From an uncultured Bacilli bacterium (GTDB taxonomy: Bacteria; Bacillota_I; Bacilli_A; RF39; UBA660), in the NCBI GenBank assembly GCA_947628325.1, contig CANQZL010000005.1:1-20918 (forward strand): a stretch of 20,918 bases of DNA. The letters run 5' to 3'. A program made the position numbers and the translations under genes. The notes below the pieces were generated by a model that worked only from the letters and a program-made list of their open reading frames with translations, was not told the DNA's origin and searched no databases. Of this stretch, positions 13,759 through 20,918 are shown in pieces (within the stretch, counting starts at the first letter, position 1; each line of letters opens with the position of its first letter).

Positions 13759-15514
13759 TATCTTTCACCTCTATTTTAATTCCTAATTCTTTTAATTGAC
13801 TTCTTGTAAGTTCTGAAGGAGAACCCATCATATTATCAAATCCTGATGCACTTGTTGGAAATACTTGAACTTCTCTTAAATTTGGTTCATCTTTAAGGAG
13901 CATTAATATTCTATCAATACCTGGAGCCATACCTCCATGAGGAGGGCATCCATATTTAAAAGCTGTAAATATTGAACTAAATCTTTTTTCTATCTCCTCT
14001 TTTTGATAACCAACAATTTCAAAACCAGTAGCTAAGCTATTTAAGTCATGATTTCTTATTGCTCCACTAGCCATCTCATTACCATTACAAACAAAATCAT
14101 ATTGATAAGCTAATAAATCTAATAACTTGTCTTGTTCCTTAAATGATGAAATATCGCCCTCTGGCAAACTAAAGGGATTATGACAAAAATCTAACTTTTT
14201 ATTAACTTCATCATATTCAAACATTGGAAAATCTTTAATTATACATAATTCCAATTTATCTTTATCAAGTAAATCTAATTTACGACCTAATTCATCTCTA
14301 ATTAATCCAGCAAATCTTTGAGCAGTTCTTAATTTCTTATTAGCAATGAAAAACATAACACTATTTACTTCCATATCAAAATCATTTATTAAGTTTTGTC
14401 TTTCTTCATCACTTAAAAACTTATCAATTGGTCCTTTAAATGAACCATCTTCCATTAAAGTTAAATACCCAATACCAGGCATTCCAATTAAATTAGCATA
14501 ATCAACTAATTCATTAAACCAACTATTAGGTTTATCTCCTATATTAGGAACAACTATTACTTTAATAGTACTTTTTCTAAATGGTCCAAAAGTTGTATTT
14601 TTAAGTATTGAAGAAGCATCTTTTATAATTAAAGGATTACGTAAATCAGGTTTATCAGTACCATAACTATCTAAAGCTTCTTTATAAGTTATTCTTCTAA
14701 AAGGTTTAGGAGATACTTTTTTATTACTAAATTTTGTAAAAACATCATAAAAAATATCTTCTCCTACTTCTAAAACATCTTCTTCTGTAACATAACTCAT
14801 TTCTAAATCTAATTGATAAAATTCTAAAGTACGATCAGCTCTAGCATCTTCATCTCTAAAACAAGGAGCTATCTGAAAATATTTTTCAATACCTCCAACC
14901 ATTAATAGTTCTTTATAAATCTGAGGAGCTTGAGGAAGAGCATAAAACTTACCTTTAAAATTTCTTGATGGAACAACAAAATCTCTTGCTCCTTCAGGAC
15001 TTGAAGCTGTCAAAATAGGTGTTTGAACTTCCATAAAACCTAAATCATACATTTTATTTCTTAAAAAATGTAAAACATCACTTCTTAATTTAAAATTTTC
15101 TTTTACTTTCTCATTTCGTAAATCTAAATAACGATATTTTAATCGTAAATCTTCTTTAGCTTCTTTACTATTTATAATTGAAAATGGTAATTCATGTAAT
15201 GAAGGACTTAATAGTTCTAAATCTTCAACTAATAATTCAACTTCCCCAGTCTTTAGTTTAGGGTTGTATGTATCAGCACTTCTTTTTCTAATAGTACCCG
15301 TTAATTTAATTACTGATTCCTTAGCTAATCCAACAAACAAAGAATCATCATTACTTACTGTTTGTAATATTTCAGTATTATCTCTTAAATCTAAGAATAA
15401 GATACCTCCATGATCTCTTATCGTATCAACCCAGCCACTTACAGTAACTTTTTTTCCTACTAAAGAAGAATCAATATCAATGCAATGATGAGTACGATAT
15501 ATATTCTCTTTCAT
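13751..15514 (-). CDS. aspS: Aspartyl-tRNA synthetase
   Basis: Class IIb synthetase that charges tRNA-Asp. In order: an OB-fold anticodon-binding domain (about 1-105, VSGWVDTIRDHGGILFLDLRD), the catalytic core with motif 2 FRDEDARADRTLEFYQLDLE, the bacterial GAD insertion (about 285-415), and motif 3 HGGMAPGIDRILMLL. The length of 587 is typical of bacterial-type AspRS. Whether it is discriminating or also charges tRNA-Asn cannot be decided from the residues I can read; the presence of asnS favours the discriminating kind. The Shine-Dalgarno AAAGGAT precedes ATG 15514. The gap after asnS is 31 bases without a terminator. Confidence 0.96.
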   Translation of the reverse strand: MKENIYRTHHCIDIDSSLVGKKVTVSGWVDTIRDHGGILFLDLRDNTEILQTVSNDDSLFVGLAKESVIKLTGTIRKRSADTYNPKLKTGEVELLVEDLELLSPSLHELPFSIINSKEAKEDLRLKYRYLDLRNEKVKENFKLRSDVLHFLRNKMYDLGFMEVQTPILTASSPEGARDFVVPSRNFKGKFYALPQAPQIYKELLMVGGIEKYFQIAPCFRDEDARADRTLEFYQLDLEMSYVTEEDVLEVGEDIFYDVFTKFSNKKVSPKPFRRITYKEALDSYGTDKPDLRNPLIIKDASSILKNTTFGPFRKSTIKVIVVPNIGDKPNSWFNELVDYANLIGMPGIGYLTLMEDGSFKGPIDKFLSDEERQNLINDFDMEVNSVMFFIANKKLRTAQRFAGLIRDELGRKLDLLDKDKLELCIIKDFPMFEYDEVNKKLDFCHNPFSLPEGDISSFKEQDKLLDLLAYQYDFVCNGNEMASGAIRNHDLNSLATGFEIVGYQKEEIEKRFSSIFTAFKYGCPPHGGMAPGIDRILMLLKDEPNLREVQVFPTSASGFDNMMGSPSELTRSQLKELGIKIEVKDNE

Positions 15515-15545
15515 ATAAATATCCTTTCTACTATCTTAAAATAAT

Positions 15546-16913
15546 CTAATAATCACAATTTCCAGGTGTTCTTGGGAAAGGTATAACATCTCTAATATTT
15601 TCAACGCCTGTTAAATAAATAATTAATCTTTCAAAGCCCATACCAAAGCCTGAATGATAACATCCCCCAAAACGTCTTAAATTAATAAACCAATCAACTG
15701 TTTTTGTATCAATATTCATCTCTTGACAACGTTTCATTAATTTATCATAATCTTCTTCTCTTTGTGAACCACCCATTAATTCACCAGCACCTGGTACTTC
15801 TAAATCAACAGCTGCAACTGTTTTATTATCATCATTAGTCTTCATATACCAAGCCTTTATATCTTTAGGCCAATTAGTAATAAATACTGGTCCATTAAAA
15901 TATTCTGTAATATATTTTTCATGTTCTTTAGCAATATCATCTTCATATGAAGGTTTAAATTCCCATTTAACATCAGCCTTATTTAAAATATCAACAACAT
16001 CATGATGAGATATTCTTGTAAATTTAGAATTAACTAATTTATTTAATTTATCTAGTAATCCTTGTTCTACAAATTTATCACAAAATTCTAATTCATCTTG
16101 AGCATTTTTAAGAACATAACTAACAATAAACTTTAACATATCTTCTTCAATATCCATTAAACCTTCCAAATCACAAAAAGCTATTTCTGGTTCAATCATC
16201 CAAAATTCATTAGCATGAGTCTTTGTATTAGAATTTTCTGTTCTAAAAGTTGGTCCAAAAGTATAAATTTTCTTAAAAGCCATAGCAAATGCTTCCCCAT
16301 GTAATTGACCTGTCCCTGTAACAAAAGCTTGTTTACTAAATAAATCTTTACTCATATCAACTTGTCCATCTACTAGAGGCAAATCATTCATATTTAATGT
16401 TGTTATTTTAAACATTTGATCACTGCCTTCACAATCCGTAGTTGTAATTAATGGCGTATGAACATAAACATAATTATGACTTTGAAAGTATTCATGAATA
16501 GCTTGCGCAGCTATACTTCGTACTTTAAAGACAGCTTGAAATAAATTAGTACGTGGTCTTAAATAAGCAACTTCTCTTAAAAATTCCCTAGTATGTCTTT
16601 TAGGCTGAATTGGATAATCAGCAGGACAATCCCCAAGTAATTCAATTTTACTTGCTTTAAGTTCAAAATCCTGTTGACCAATAGATTCAACAATCTCCCC
16701 AGTTACTCTAATAGCACATCCTACTAACATCTTTGTAATATCATCAAAATTAGCAATTTTATTATCATAGACAATTTGTAAATGTTTAAAGCAAGTTCCA
16801 TCAGAAAAATCAATAAAACCAAATTCTTTTTGTTTACGATGATTTCTAATCCAACCTTCAACAACTACTTCATCACCTATTTTTACTTCTTTAAATAAAT
16901 CTTTTAAATCCAT
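15546..16913 (-). CDS. asnS: Asparaginyl-tRNA synthetase
   Basis: Class IIb synthetase that charges tRNA-Asn. The N-terminal OB-fold is VEGWIRNHRKQKEFGFIDFSDG. Then come the catalytic core with FGPTFRTENSNTKTHANEFW (motif 2, the AsnRS version) and motif 3 GFGMGFERLIIYLTGVENIR, ending DVIPFPRTPGNCDY. The length of 455 is normal and there is no GAD domain, which separates it from AspRS. It starts at ATG 16913 with AGGAGA six bases upstream, nine bases after hisS. AsnRS and GatCAB together imply that GatCAB serves mainly Gln-tRNA synthesis. It is probably the gene whose charged product the operon T-box senses. Confidence 0.95.
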   Translation of the reverse strand: MDLKDLFKEVKIGDEVVVEGWIRNHRKQKEFGFIDFSDGTCFKHLQIVYDNKIANFDDITKMLVGCAIRVTGEIVESIGQQDFELKASKIELLGDCPADYPIQPKRHTREFLREVAYLRPRTNLFQAVFKVRSIAAQAIHEYFQSHNYVYVHTPLITTTDCEGSDQMFKITTLNMNDLPLVDGQVDMSKDLFSKQAFVTGTGQLHGEAFAMAFKKIYTFGPTFRTENSNTKTHANEFWMIEPEIAFCDLEGLMDIEEDMLKFIVSYVLKNAQDELEFCDKFVEQGLLDKLNKLVNSKFTRISHHDVVDILNKADVKWEFKPSYEDDIAKEHEKYITEYFNGPVFITNWPKDIKAWYMKTNDDNKTVAAVDLEVPGAGELMGGSQREEDYDKLMKRCQEMNIDTKTVDWFINLRRFGGCYHSGFGMGFERLIIYLTGVENIRDVIPFPRTPGNCDY

Positions 16914-16922
16914 AAGTATCTC

Positions 16923-18191
16923 CTATCTACAATTCATATCTAAATAATCATCTATTTCAGCTTCTTTTACCATTGTTGTTTCTTTAGTATGATTATCTTT
17001 TACTTGAATTTCTCCTGCTACTAAATCTTCACTATTTAAAATTACTAAGAATTTAGCATTAAGACGATCTGCTTGTTTAAATTGTCCTTTTAAAGCTCTA
17101 TTCATATACTCAGTTTCAACTCTTAAACCATTTAATCTTAAATCTTGAGTTAACGCCATAGCATATTCTTTTTCCGTATCATTAACATATAAAACAAAAG
17201 CATCTAATTCATTATTTATTGGTATATTAATTTCTTCTTTATCTAAAGCCATAACAAGTCTTCCTATACCACAAGCAAATCCTATACCAGGAGTATCAGG
17301 TCCCCCTAAATTACTAACTAAATTATCATATCTTCCACCAGCAGCTATAACATTATTAGCACCAAAATCTTTAATAGTTGCTTCTATTTCAAAAACAGTA
17401 TGTGAATAGTAATCTAAACCTCTTACAATATTAGGATCAACTTCATAATCAATATCTAAAACATCTAAATAATTTTGAACATCTTCAAATCTATTTTTAG
17501 ATTCTTCATTTAAATAATCTAAAATAGAAGGAGCATTTTTTAAAATATCACTATCTTTATCTACTTTACAATCTAGAATACGTAAAGGATTTTTATTATA
17601 ACGTTCTTGGCAATCTTCACATAAATCCTTAAGATATGGTTTAAAATATTCTAGTAAAGCTTCACGATAATTATTTCGTGATTCAGTATCTCCTAAACTA
17701 TTTAATTTAACTTTAATTCCTTTAAGTCCTAATAATTTAAAAATATTAACAGCAAGACTTATTACTTCAGCATCCATTGCTGGATCACTACTACTCAAAA
17801 CTTCAACTCCAAATTGCGTAAGTTCTCTATCTCTTCCAGATTGTGGTCTTTCATAACGATACATTGTACCATTATAATAAAGTTTTACTGGTTGAATAGC
17901 ATCTCCATACATTTTATTTTCAATAAAACTTCTAACTACCCCAGCAGTTCCTTCTGGTCGTAAAGTCATTTGTCTTTCTCCACGATCAACAAAGTCATAA
18001 GTTTCTTTAGTTACAATATCTGTTGTATCTCCAACCCCACGATGGAATACTTCTCTGTTTTCAAAGATAGGTGTTCTAATTAAACTATAATTATACCTAT
18101 CCATTATTTCATCAACAACACGATTAACGTATTGCCATTTTTTAGCTTCTTCACCATATAAATCATAAGTTCCTTTTGGTTTTGTTATCAT
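16923..18191 (-). CDS. hisS: Histidyl-tRNA synthetase
   Basis: Class IIa synthetase that charges tRNA-His. It begins MITKPKGTYDLYGEEAKKW; motif 2 is MYRYERPQSGRDRELTQFGVE. The histidine motifs are RGLDYYSHTVFE (HisA) and AAGGRYDNLVSNLGG (HisB), and a C-terminal anticodon-binding domain follows. The start is ATG 18191 (422 residues), with AGGAGGG at 18198-18204. The frame is open upstream to 18254, but those codons are the T-box antiterminator and terminator, not protein. It is the first gene of the six-gene translation operon. Confidence 0.96.
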   Translation of the reverse strand: MITKPKGTYDLYGEEAKKWQYVNRVVDEIMDRYNYSLIRTPIFENREVFHRGVGDTTDIVTKETYDFVDRGERQMTLRPEGTAGVVRSFIENKMYGDAIQPVKLYYNGTMYRYERPQSGRDRELTQFGVEVLSSSDPAMDAEVISLAVNIFKLLGLKGIKVKLNSLGDTESRNNYREALLEYFKPYLKDLCEDCQERYNKNPLRILDCKVDKDSDILKNAPSILDYLNEESKNRFEDVQNYLDVLDIDYEVDPNIVRGLDYYSHTVFEIEATIKDFGANNVIAAGGRYDNLVSNLGGPDTPGIGFACGIGRLVMALDKEEINIPINNELDAFVLYVNDTEKEYAMALTQDLRLNGLRVETEYMNRALKGQFKQADRLNAKFLVILNSEDLVAGEIQVKDNHTKETTMVKEAEIDDYLDMNCR

Positions 18192-18207
18192 CTTAATCCC
18201 TCCTAAT

Positions 18208-18270
18208 AAAAAAGACCAATGTTGTAAGGACGAGTTATAAACCCGCGGTGCCACCTTACTTTACATCGGT
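18208..18270 (-). terminator. Regulated terminator of the T-box
   Basis: ACCGATGT pairs with ACATTGGT (18263-18270 with 18215-18222, one G-U) and GTAAGG pairs with CCTTAC (18254-18259 with 18224-18229). A T6 run follows (complement of 18208-18213). It shares bases with the antiterminator, as in other T-boxes. Confidence 0.85.
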
Positions 18271-18414
18271 ACTCTCAAAACTTATTTTATCGCTTTAATG
18301 CGTTCTTACTTTTAGAAAGTTGTTCTTCATATCCTATCCAATTAAGCATTTCCACCAACTAGCTCTCTCTTTAATCTTCATCAGATATTACTCATCTTTC
18401 CATAAGAAAAATCT
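18208..18414 (-). promoter_or_regulatory. T-box riboswitch leader of the hisS-gatB operon
   Basis: The T-box sequence AAGGTGGCACCGCG lies at 18244-18257. Stem I shows the AGTA motif, AGAGAG, and the GGTGGAAATGC distal loop. Its base pairs GAAAG with CTTTC and its upper helix pairs ATATC with GATAT. The 3' side of the specifier loop reads GAAGAACAAC, giving AAC (18322-18324) as the most likely specifier; no His codon is present there. The variable T-box base is C (complement of 18250), which pairs with a G73 discriminator as in tRNA-Asn, not the C73 of tRNA-His. Uncharged tRNA would stabilise the antiterminator and switch on the operon. Confidence 0.92.
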
Positions 18415-18420
18415 ATTGAT

Positions 18421-18449
18421 ATTTTACTATTTTTTACTTACCTAGTCAA
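18421..18449 (-). promoter_or_regulatory. Promoter of the hisS-gatB operon
   Basis: On the minus strand, TTGACT (18444-18449), a 17-base spacer and TAAAAT (18421-18426). The predicted start near 18414 is just upstream of T-box stem I. Confidence 0.75.
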
Positions 18450-18464
18450 TAAAATTTAATCATT

Positions 18465-19781
18465 TTAATTTTTATCAACATCCCAAGTTTTTAAATTAAC
18501 TCCAATTGTTTCGTAGTCATAAGCTAATTCTCTACCTTTATAAACATCAATACTTACAAAACTTTCAGATTCTCTTCTAATTGAAAATGCTGGGTGACTA
18601 AGTTCATTGTGATTCATTTCCGAAAAATATAATTGTATAGTAGCTTTTTCTTCCTTACTATAATCAATAAAATGTAATTTATTATCAGTATTAGTCAAAT
18701 ACATAATATATTTTGGTGTCTCATGAATCTGGGTAACACGATCAACATTTAAAAATATTTTTCCGTCTTCTAATCTATATATTTTATAATCAATAAATGA
18801 ATCACTACCAACTGTTCTTTCTTTTCCAGTTTTAAAGTAATAAGTTATATTAGCATTACGCCATACATTATATATTGGATCACTCATATCATTAGATATT
18901 TTTTCTTTTTTATCTAAATCATATATGTACCAAACATCATCTTTACAAAGAATATAATAATCAGTATCAGCATCATATGATATAGATTCATATTCATAAG
19001 GTAGTACTTCTTCTATCTCCCCTGATTCTTTTATATCAATAACGCCCCATTTATTATTATCCATACTTTTAACAATATACCAACTATTATCACCTGAAGC
19101 AATTTCTTTATCTTCATCATAATTACTTTCTTTTACATCGGCAAATTTAGCAAGAATTTTTGGATCTTCAGCAGAATATTGATATAAATAAATAGTTCTT
19201 GAATATGTTAAATCTCCATATTCACTTTCTTGAGGAACAGAATCATCAACAAAAGCAAATTTATCATGAATAGTTCCTAATACATGCTCACTAGTTAAAG
19301 CTGTCAATGGATCTTTATTAACTGTATTATATTGATCATGACCACCAAAAGCTTTATTGCAATCGTGAGTACTATTAAGACATTTATATGTTCCAACTAA
19401 CTCATGAGATTTATCATAATAATATAAAATACCTCGGTACTTATCTAGTCTTCCACGATTTTCAGGAATATCATAATCAGTTGGCACAACAGGCAAATCA
19501 GGTAAAGCTTTAGGGTTTTCTCTTCCTACCCAAAATGGTACAAGTTCTTCTTTTTTAATAGCATTTCTTTGATATGAACGATAAATATAACCTAAAGAAA
19601 TATATTCTTCTACTATTCCATCATCATACTTTTTAGTTGTATGAATAGCTAAAAACAAAGGTTTACTATCAGAATATCTAAAATAATTAACCATAAAAAT
19701 AATTATCCATACAATAATGCATATTAAAATTATTAATTCAATCCTTTTCTTTTTACTCATCATCGGTGGTTTTTGATACAT
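18465..19781 (-). CDS. Single-pass membrane protein with WG-like beta repeats
   Basis: This 438-residue protein has a short basic cytoplasmic N-terminus (MYQKPPMMSKKKR), one membrane segment (about residues 14-33) and a large outward-facing domain rich in Tyr and Asp. A stretch near residue 245 (NNKWGVIDIKESGEIEEVLP, then YEYESIS) matches the WG (KWG) beta-repeat pattern. The alternating aromatic strands around it (DYYILCKDDVWYIYDL) suggest a beta-propeller-like fold. The start is ATG 19781 because AGAGGTG ends six bases before it; the in-frame GTG at 19790 falls within that site. It follows the 255-residue membrane protein by about 50 bases. I do not recognise a named family; surface sensing or envelope upkeep are only guesses. 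Confidence 0.78.
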   Translation of the reverse strand: MYQKPPMMSKKKRIELIILICIIVWIIIFMVNYFRYSDSKPLFLAIHTTKKYDDGIVEEYISLGYIYRSYQRNAIKKEELVPFWVGRENPKALPDLPVVPTDYDIPENRGRLDKYRGILYYYDKSHELVGTYKCLNSTHDCNKAFGGHDQYNTVNKDPLTALTSEHVLGTIHDKFAFVDDSVPQESEYGDLTYSRTIYLYQYSAEDPKILAKFADVKESNYDEDKEIASGDNSWYIVKSMDNNKWGVIDIKESGEIEEVLPYEYESISYDADTDYYILCKDDVWYIYDLDKKEKISNDMSDPIYNVWRNANITYYFKTGKERTVGSDSFIDYKIYRLEDGKIFLNVDRVTQIHETPKYIMYLTNTDNKLHFIDYSKEEKATIQLYFSEMNHNELSHPAFSIRRESESFVSIDVYKGRELAYDYETIGVNLKTWDVDKN

Positions 19782-19832
19782 TACATTCACCTCTTCATAT
19801 TATCTATTTTATCACATTTAAAATATTATTTT

Positions 19833-20600
19833 CTATCTTTCATCAACTATATAACTTTCTTTTAAATAAAAACTATTTTCATTTTTACTAAAGATATGTT
19901 CATATAAAACACCATCTTCTTTAATATTATCATCAGATATAATTTCTCTATCAATATTAGTTTTATTTAGACAATTATCTTTACCAAAATACTTATTACA
20001 TAATTCATTATCATCTAAGACAATTCTTAAATAATACTCTCTTACATAAACATTACCTTTTTCTTCATAAGCTTCACTTAGTAAAGAAAAACCAAGTTTT
20101 TCTTCATTATAAGGAGTTTCTAAACAATAATAATTATTTCCATTATTTTTACAATTTAGTCCTTTATAATTTATATCTTTAAAATCTAATTCCGTTTCAA
20201 TATTAAAGACTTTCTTTTCAAAATCATAAAAAGCATCATTATTTATTATTCTAATCTTACAATCACTACTAGATATAAAATTAATATCATTAGTTACTTC
20301 ACAAACAATTTTCGTTGGCTTAATAGTTTCTTCTTTATAACTATCTTTATCTAGTTTAATCAAAGCATATTTTATAATATCTTCACTACTTAATTCAGCA
20401 GGAACAAGTTTAGCTTTTCTTAAATCATCATTATTATGAATACGATCTTGTAATACCAAAATCGTTGGATCAGTTAAATCTAATTTATTTCTTGTTAGCA
20501 TTTCAACTCCTTCTTTAATATTTCCAGCTATAAAGAAATATAAAAAAGTTATTACTATGACAGTTCCAACAACAATTGCTGTCTTTATTAAATCTTTCAT
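19833..20600 (-). CDS. Single-pass membrane protein of unknown function
   Basis: This 255-residue protein begins MKDLIKTAIVVG and has one hydrophobic segment (about residues 5-27), followed by a soluble, mostly polar extracytoplasmic domain with paired cysteines (KIVCEV, SDCKIRI, GLNCKN, YYCLET, ELCNKYFGKDNC). The even number and close spacing suggest disulfides. The start is ATG 20600, five bases after AGGTGG. The longer frame from GTG 20609 starts inside that site. The gene lies ten bases after dtd and before another single-pass protein of similar plan, so the two may work together at the cell surface. No family recognised. Confidence 0.75.
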   Translation of the reverse strand: MKDLIKTAIVVGTVIVITFLYFFIAGNIKEGVEMLTRNKLDLTDPTILVLQDRIHNNDDLRKAKLVPAELSSEDIIKYALIKLDKDSYKEETIKPTKIVCEVTNDINFISSSDCKIRIINNDAFYDFEKKVFNIETELDFKDINYKGLNCKNNGNNYYCLETPYNEEKLGFSLLSEAYEEKGNVYVREYYLRIVLDDNELCNKYFGKDNCLNKTNIDREIISDDNIKEDGVLYEHIFSKNENSFYLKESYIVDER

Positions 20601-20609
20601 CAAAACCAC

Positions 20610-20918
20610 CTATCTATAATCTGTATCTATAATAATTGTACAAGGTCCATCATTATTAATAGATACCTTCATATCTGCCCCAAATACACCTGTTTCTACT
20701 TTAATCTGACTTCTTAATAATTCATTAAATTTATCATATAATGGTAAAGCTTTATCTCCTCCTAAAGCCTTTATATAACTAGGACGATTCCCTTTTTTAA
20801 CATCTCCATATAAAGTAAATTGTGAAATAGATAAAATACTACCATTAACATCTAATACTGACTTATTCATAATTCCTTGTTCATCATCAAAAACTCTTAA
20901 ATTAAGAATTTTTTTAAC
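20610..20918 (-). CDS. dtd: D-aminoacyl-tRNA deacylase, 3' part (cut by window edge)
   Basis: Dtd hydrolyses D-amino acids (and glycine mischarged on Ala-tRNA) from tRNA. The readable 102 residues run from VKKILNLRVFDDEQGIM at the window edge to the stop and cover about the last two thirds of the normal 145-150. Both active-site motifs are present: SQFTLYGDVKKGNRPSY and the cross-subunit Gly-cisPro motif NNDGPCTIIID. TGVFGADMKV between them is also typical. The ATG at 20870 is an internal Met, since homologous codons continue in frame upstream. The full start lies outside the window. Confidence 0.94.
   Translation of the reverse strand, partial: VKKILNLRVFDDEQGIMNKSVLDVNGSILSISQFTLYGDVKKGNRPSYIKALGGDKALPLYDKFNELLRSQIKVETGVFGADMKVSINNDGPCTIIIDTDYR

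Noticed and set aside
18192..18254. Upstream extension of the hisS frame, giving 21 extra residues
   Set aside because: These codons are the T-box antiterminator and terminator; MITKPKGTYDL with its own AGGAGGG is the normal HisRS start.
1..20918. UGA as a tryptophan codon (mycoplasma code)
   Set aside because: Trp is encoded by TGG throughout and several genes end in TGA directly before terminators or next-gene starts, so UGA is a stop.

Overview
The window is a strongly AT-rich bacterial chromosome segment. Shine-Dalgarno sites are Gram-positive in type (AGGAGG, AGGTGG), a T-box leader is present, and UGA is used as a real stop codon (gpsA, tcdA and the 680-residue gene end in TGA). Gene content and order (dtd, hisS, asnS, aspS, gatCAB, a 6S-like RNA, tcdA, rarA) point to Bacillota. 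Mollicute-like details in GatA (SDTGDSIRKPA) and GpsA (GTGVYG) suggest an uncultured, small-genome gut Bacilli lineage (RF39/Erysipelotrichales-like) that keeps the standard code. The lineage is inference. No IS element, CRISPR array, rRNA or tRNA gene was seen.

Layout. Bases 1-1040 hold a ZIP-type metal transporter (minus) and a 47-residue Ser/Asn-rich basic mini-protein (plus) ending in a terminator shared with the facing gene. Bases 1036-2566 hold xerD and a membrane-anchored Cys-rich protein, divergent from rarA-gpsA (2715-4891). A second shared terminator separates gpsA from tcdA and a 68-residue acidic protein. Bases 5787-8447 are the accessory-looking part: a 680-residue protein of unknown function and an overlapping 31-residue ORF sit between two copies of one leader segment. 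The copy at 8148-8400 carries a structured RNA, probably 6S RNA. The copy at 5787-5995 is a decayed relative of it. Next come a HerA-type ATPase gene, then the translation operon hisS-asnS-aspS-gatC-gatA-gatB under a T-box, then two single-pass membrane proteins and the 3' part of dtd at the right edge.

How the genes work together. The right half makes charged tRNAs: HisRS, AsnRS and AspRS, with GatCAB amidating mischarged tRNA (most likely Glu-tRNAGln, since AsnRS is present), and Dtd removing D-amino acids from tRNA. The T-box sequence has C at its variable position, which fits a G73 tRNA, and AAC in the likely specifier position. It therefore appears to sense tRNA-Asn rather than tRNA-His, although hisS is the first gene.

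The most interesting locus is 5787-8400. The promoter, RNA and start-codon segment of tcdA seems to have been duplicated around an unknown gene. The gene is joined exactly after the first three codons of tcdA, and the inner RNA copy has decayed mostly by G/C to A/T changes.
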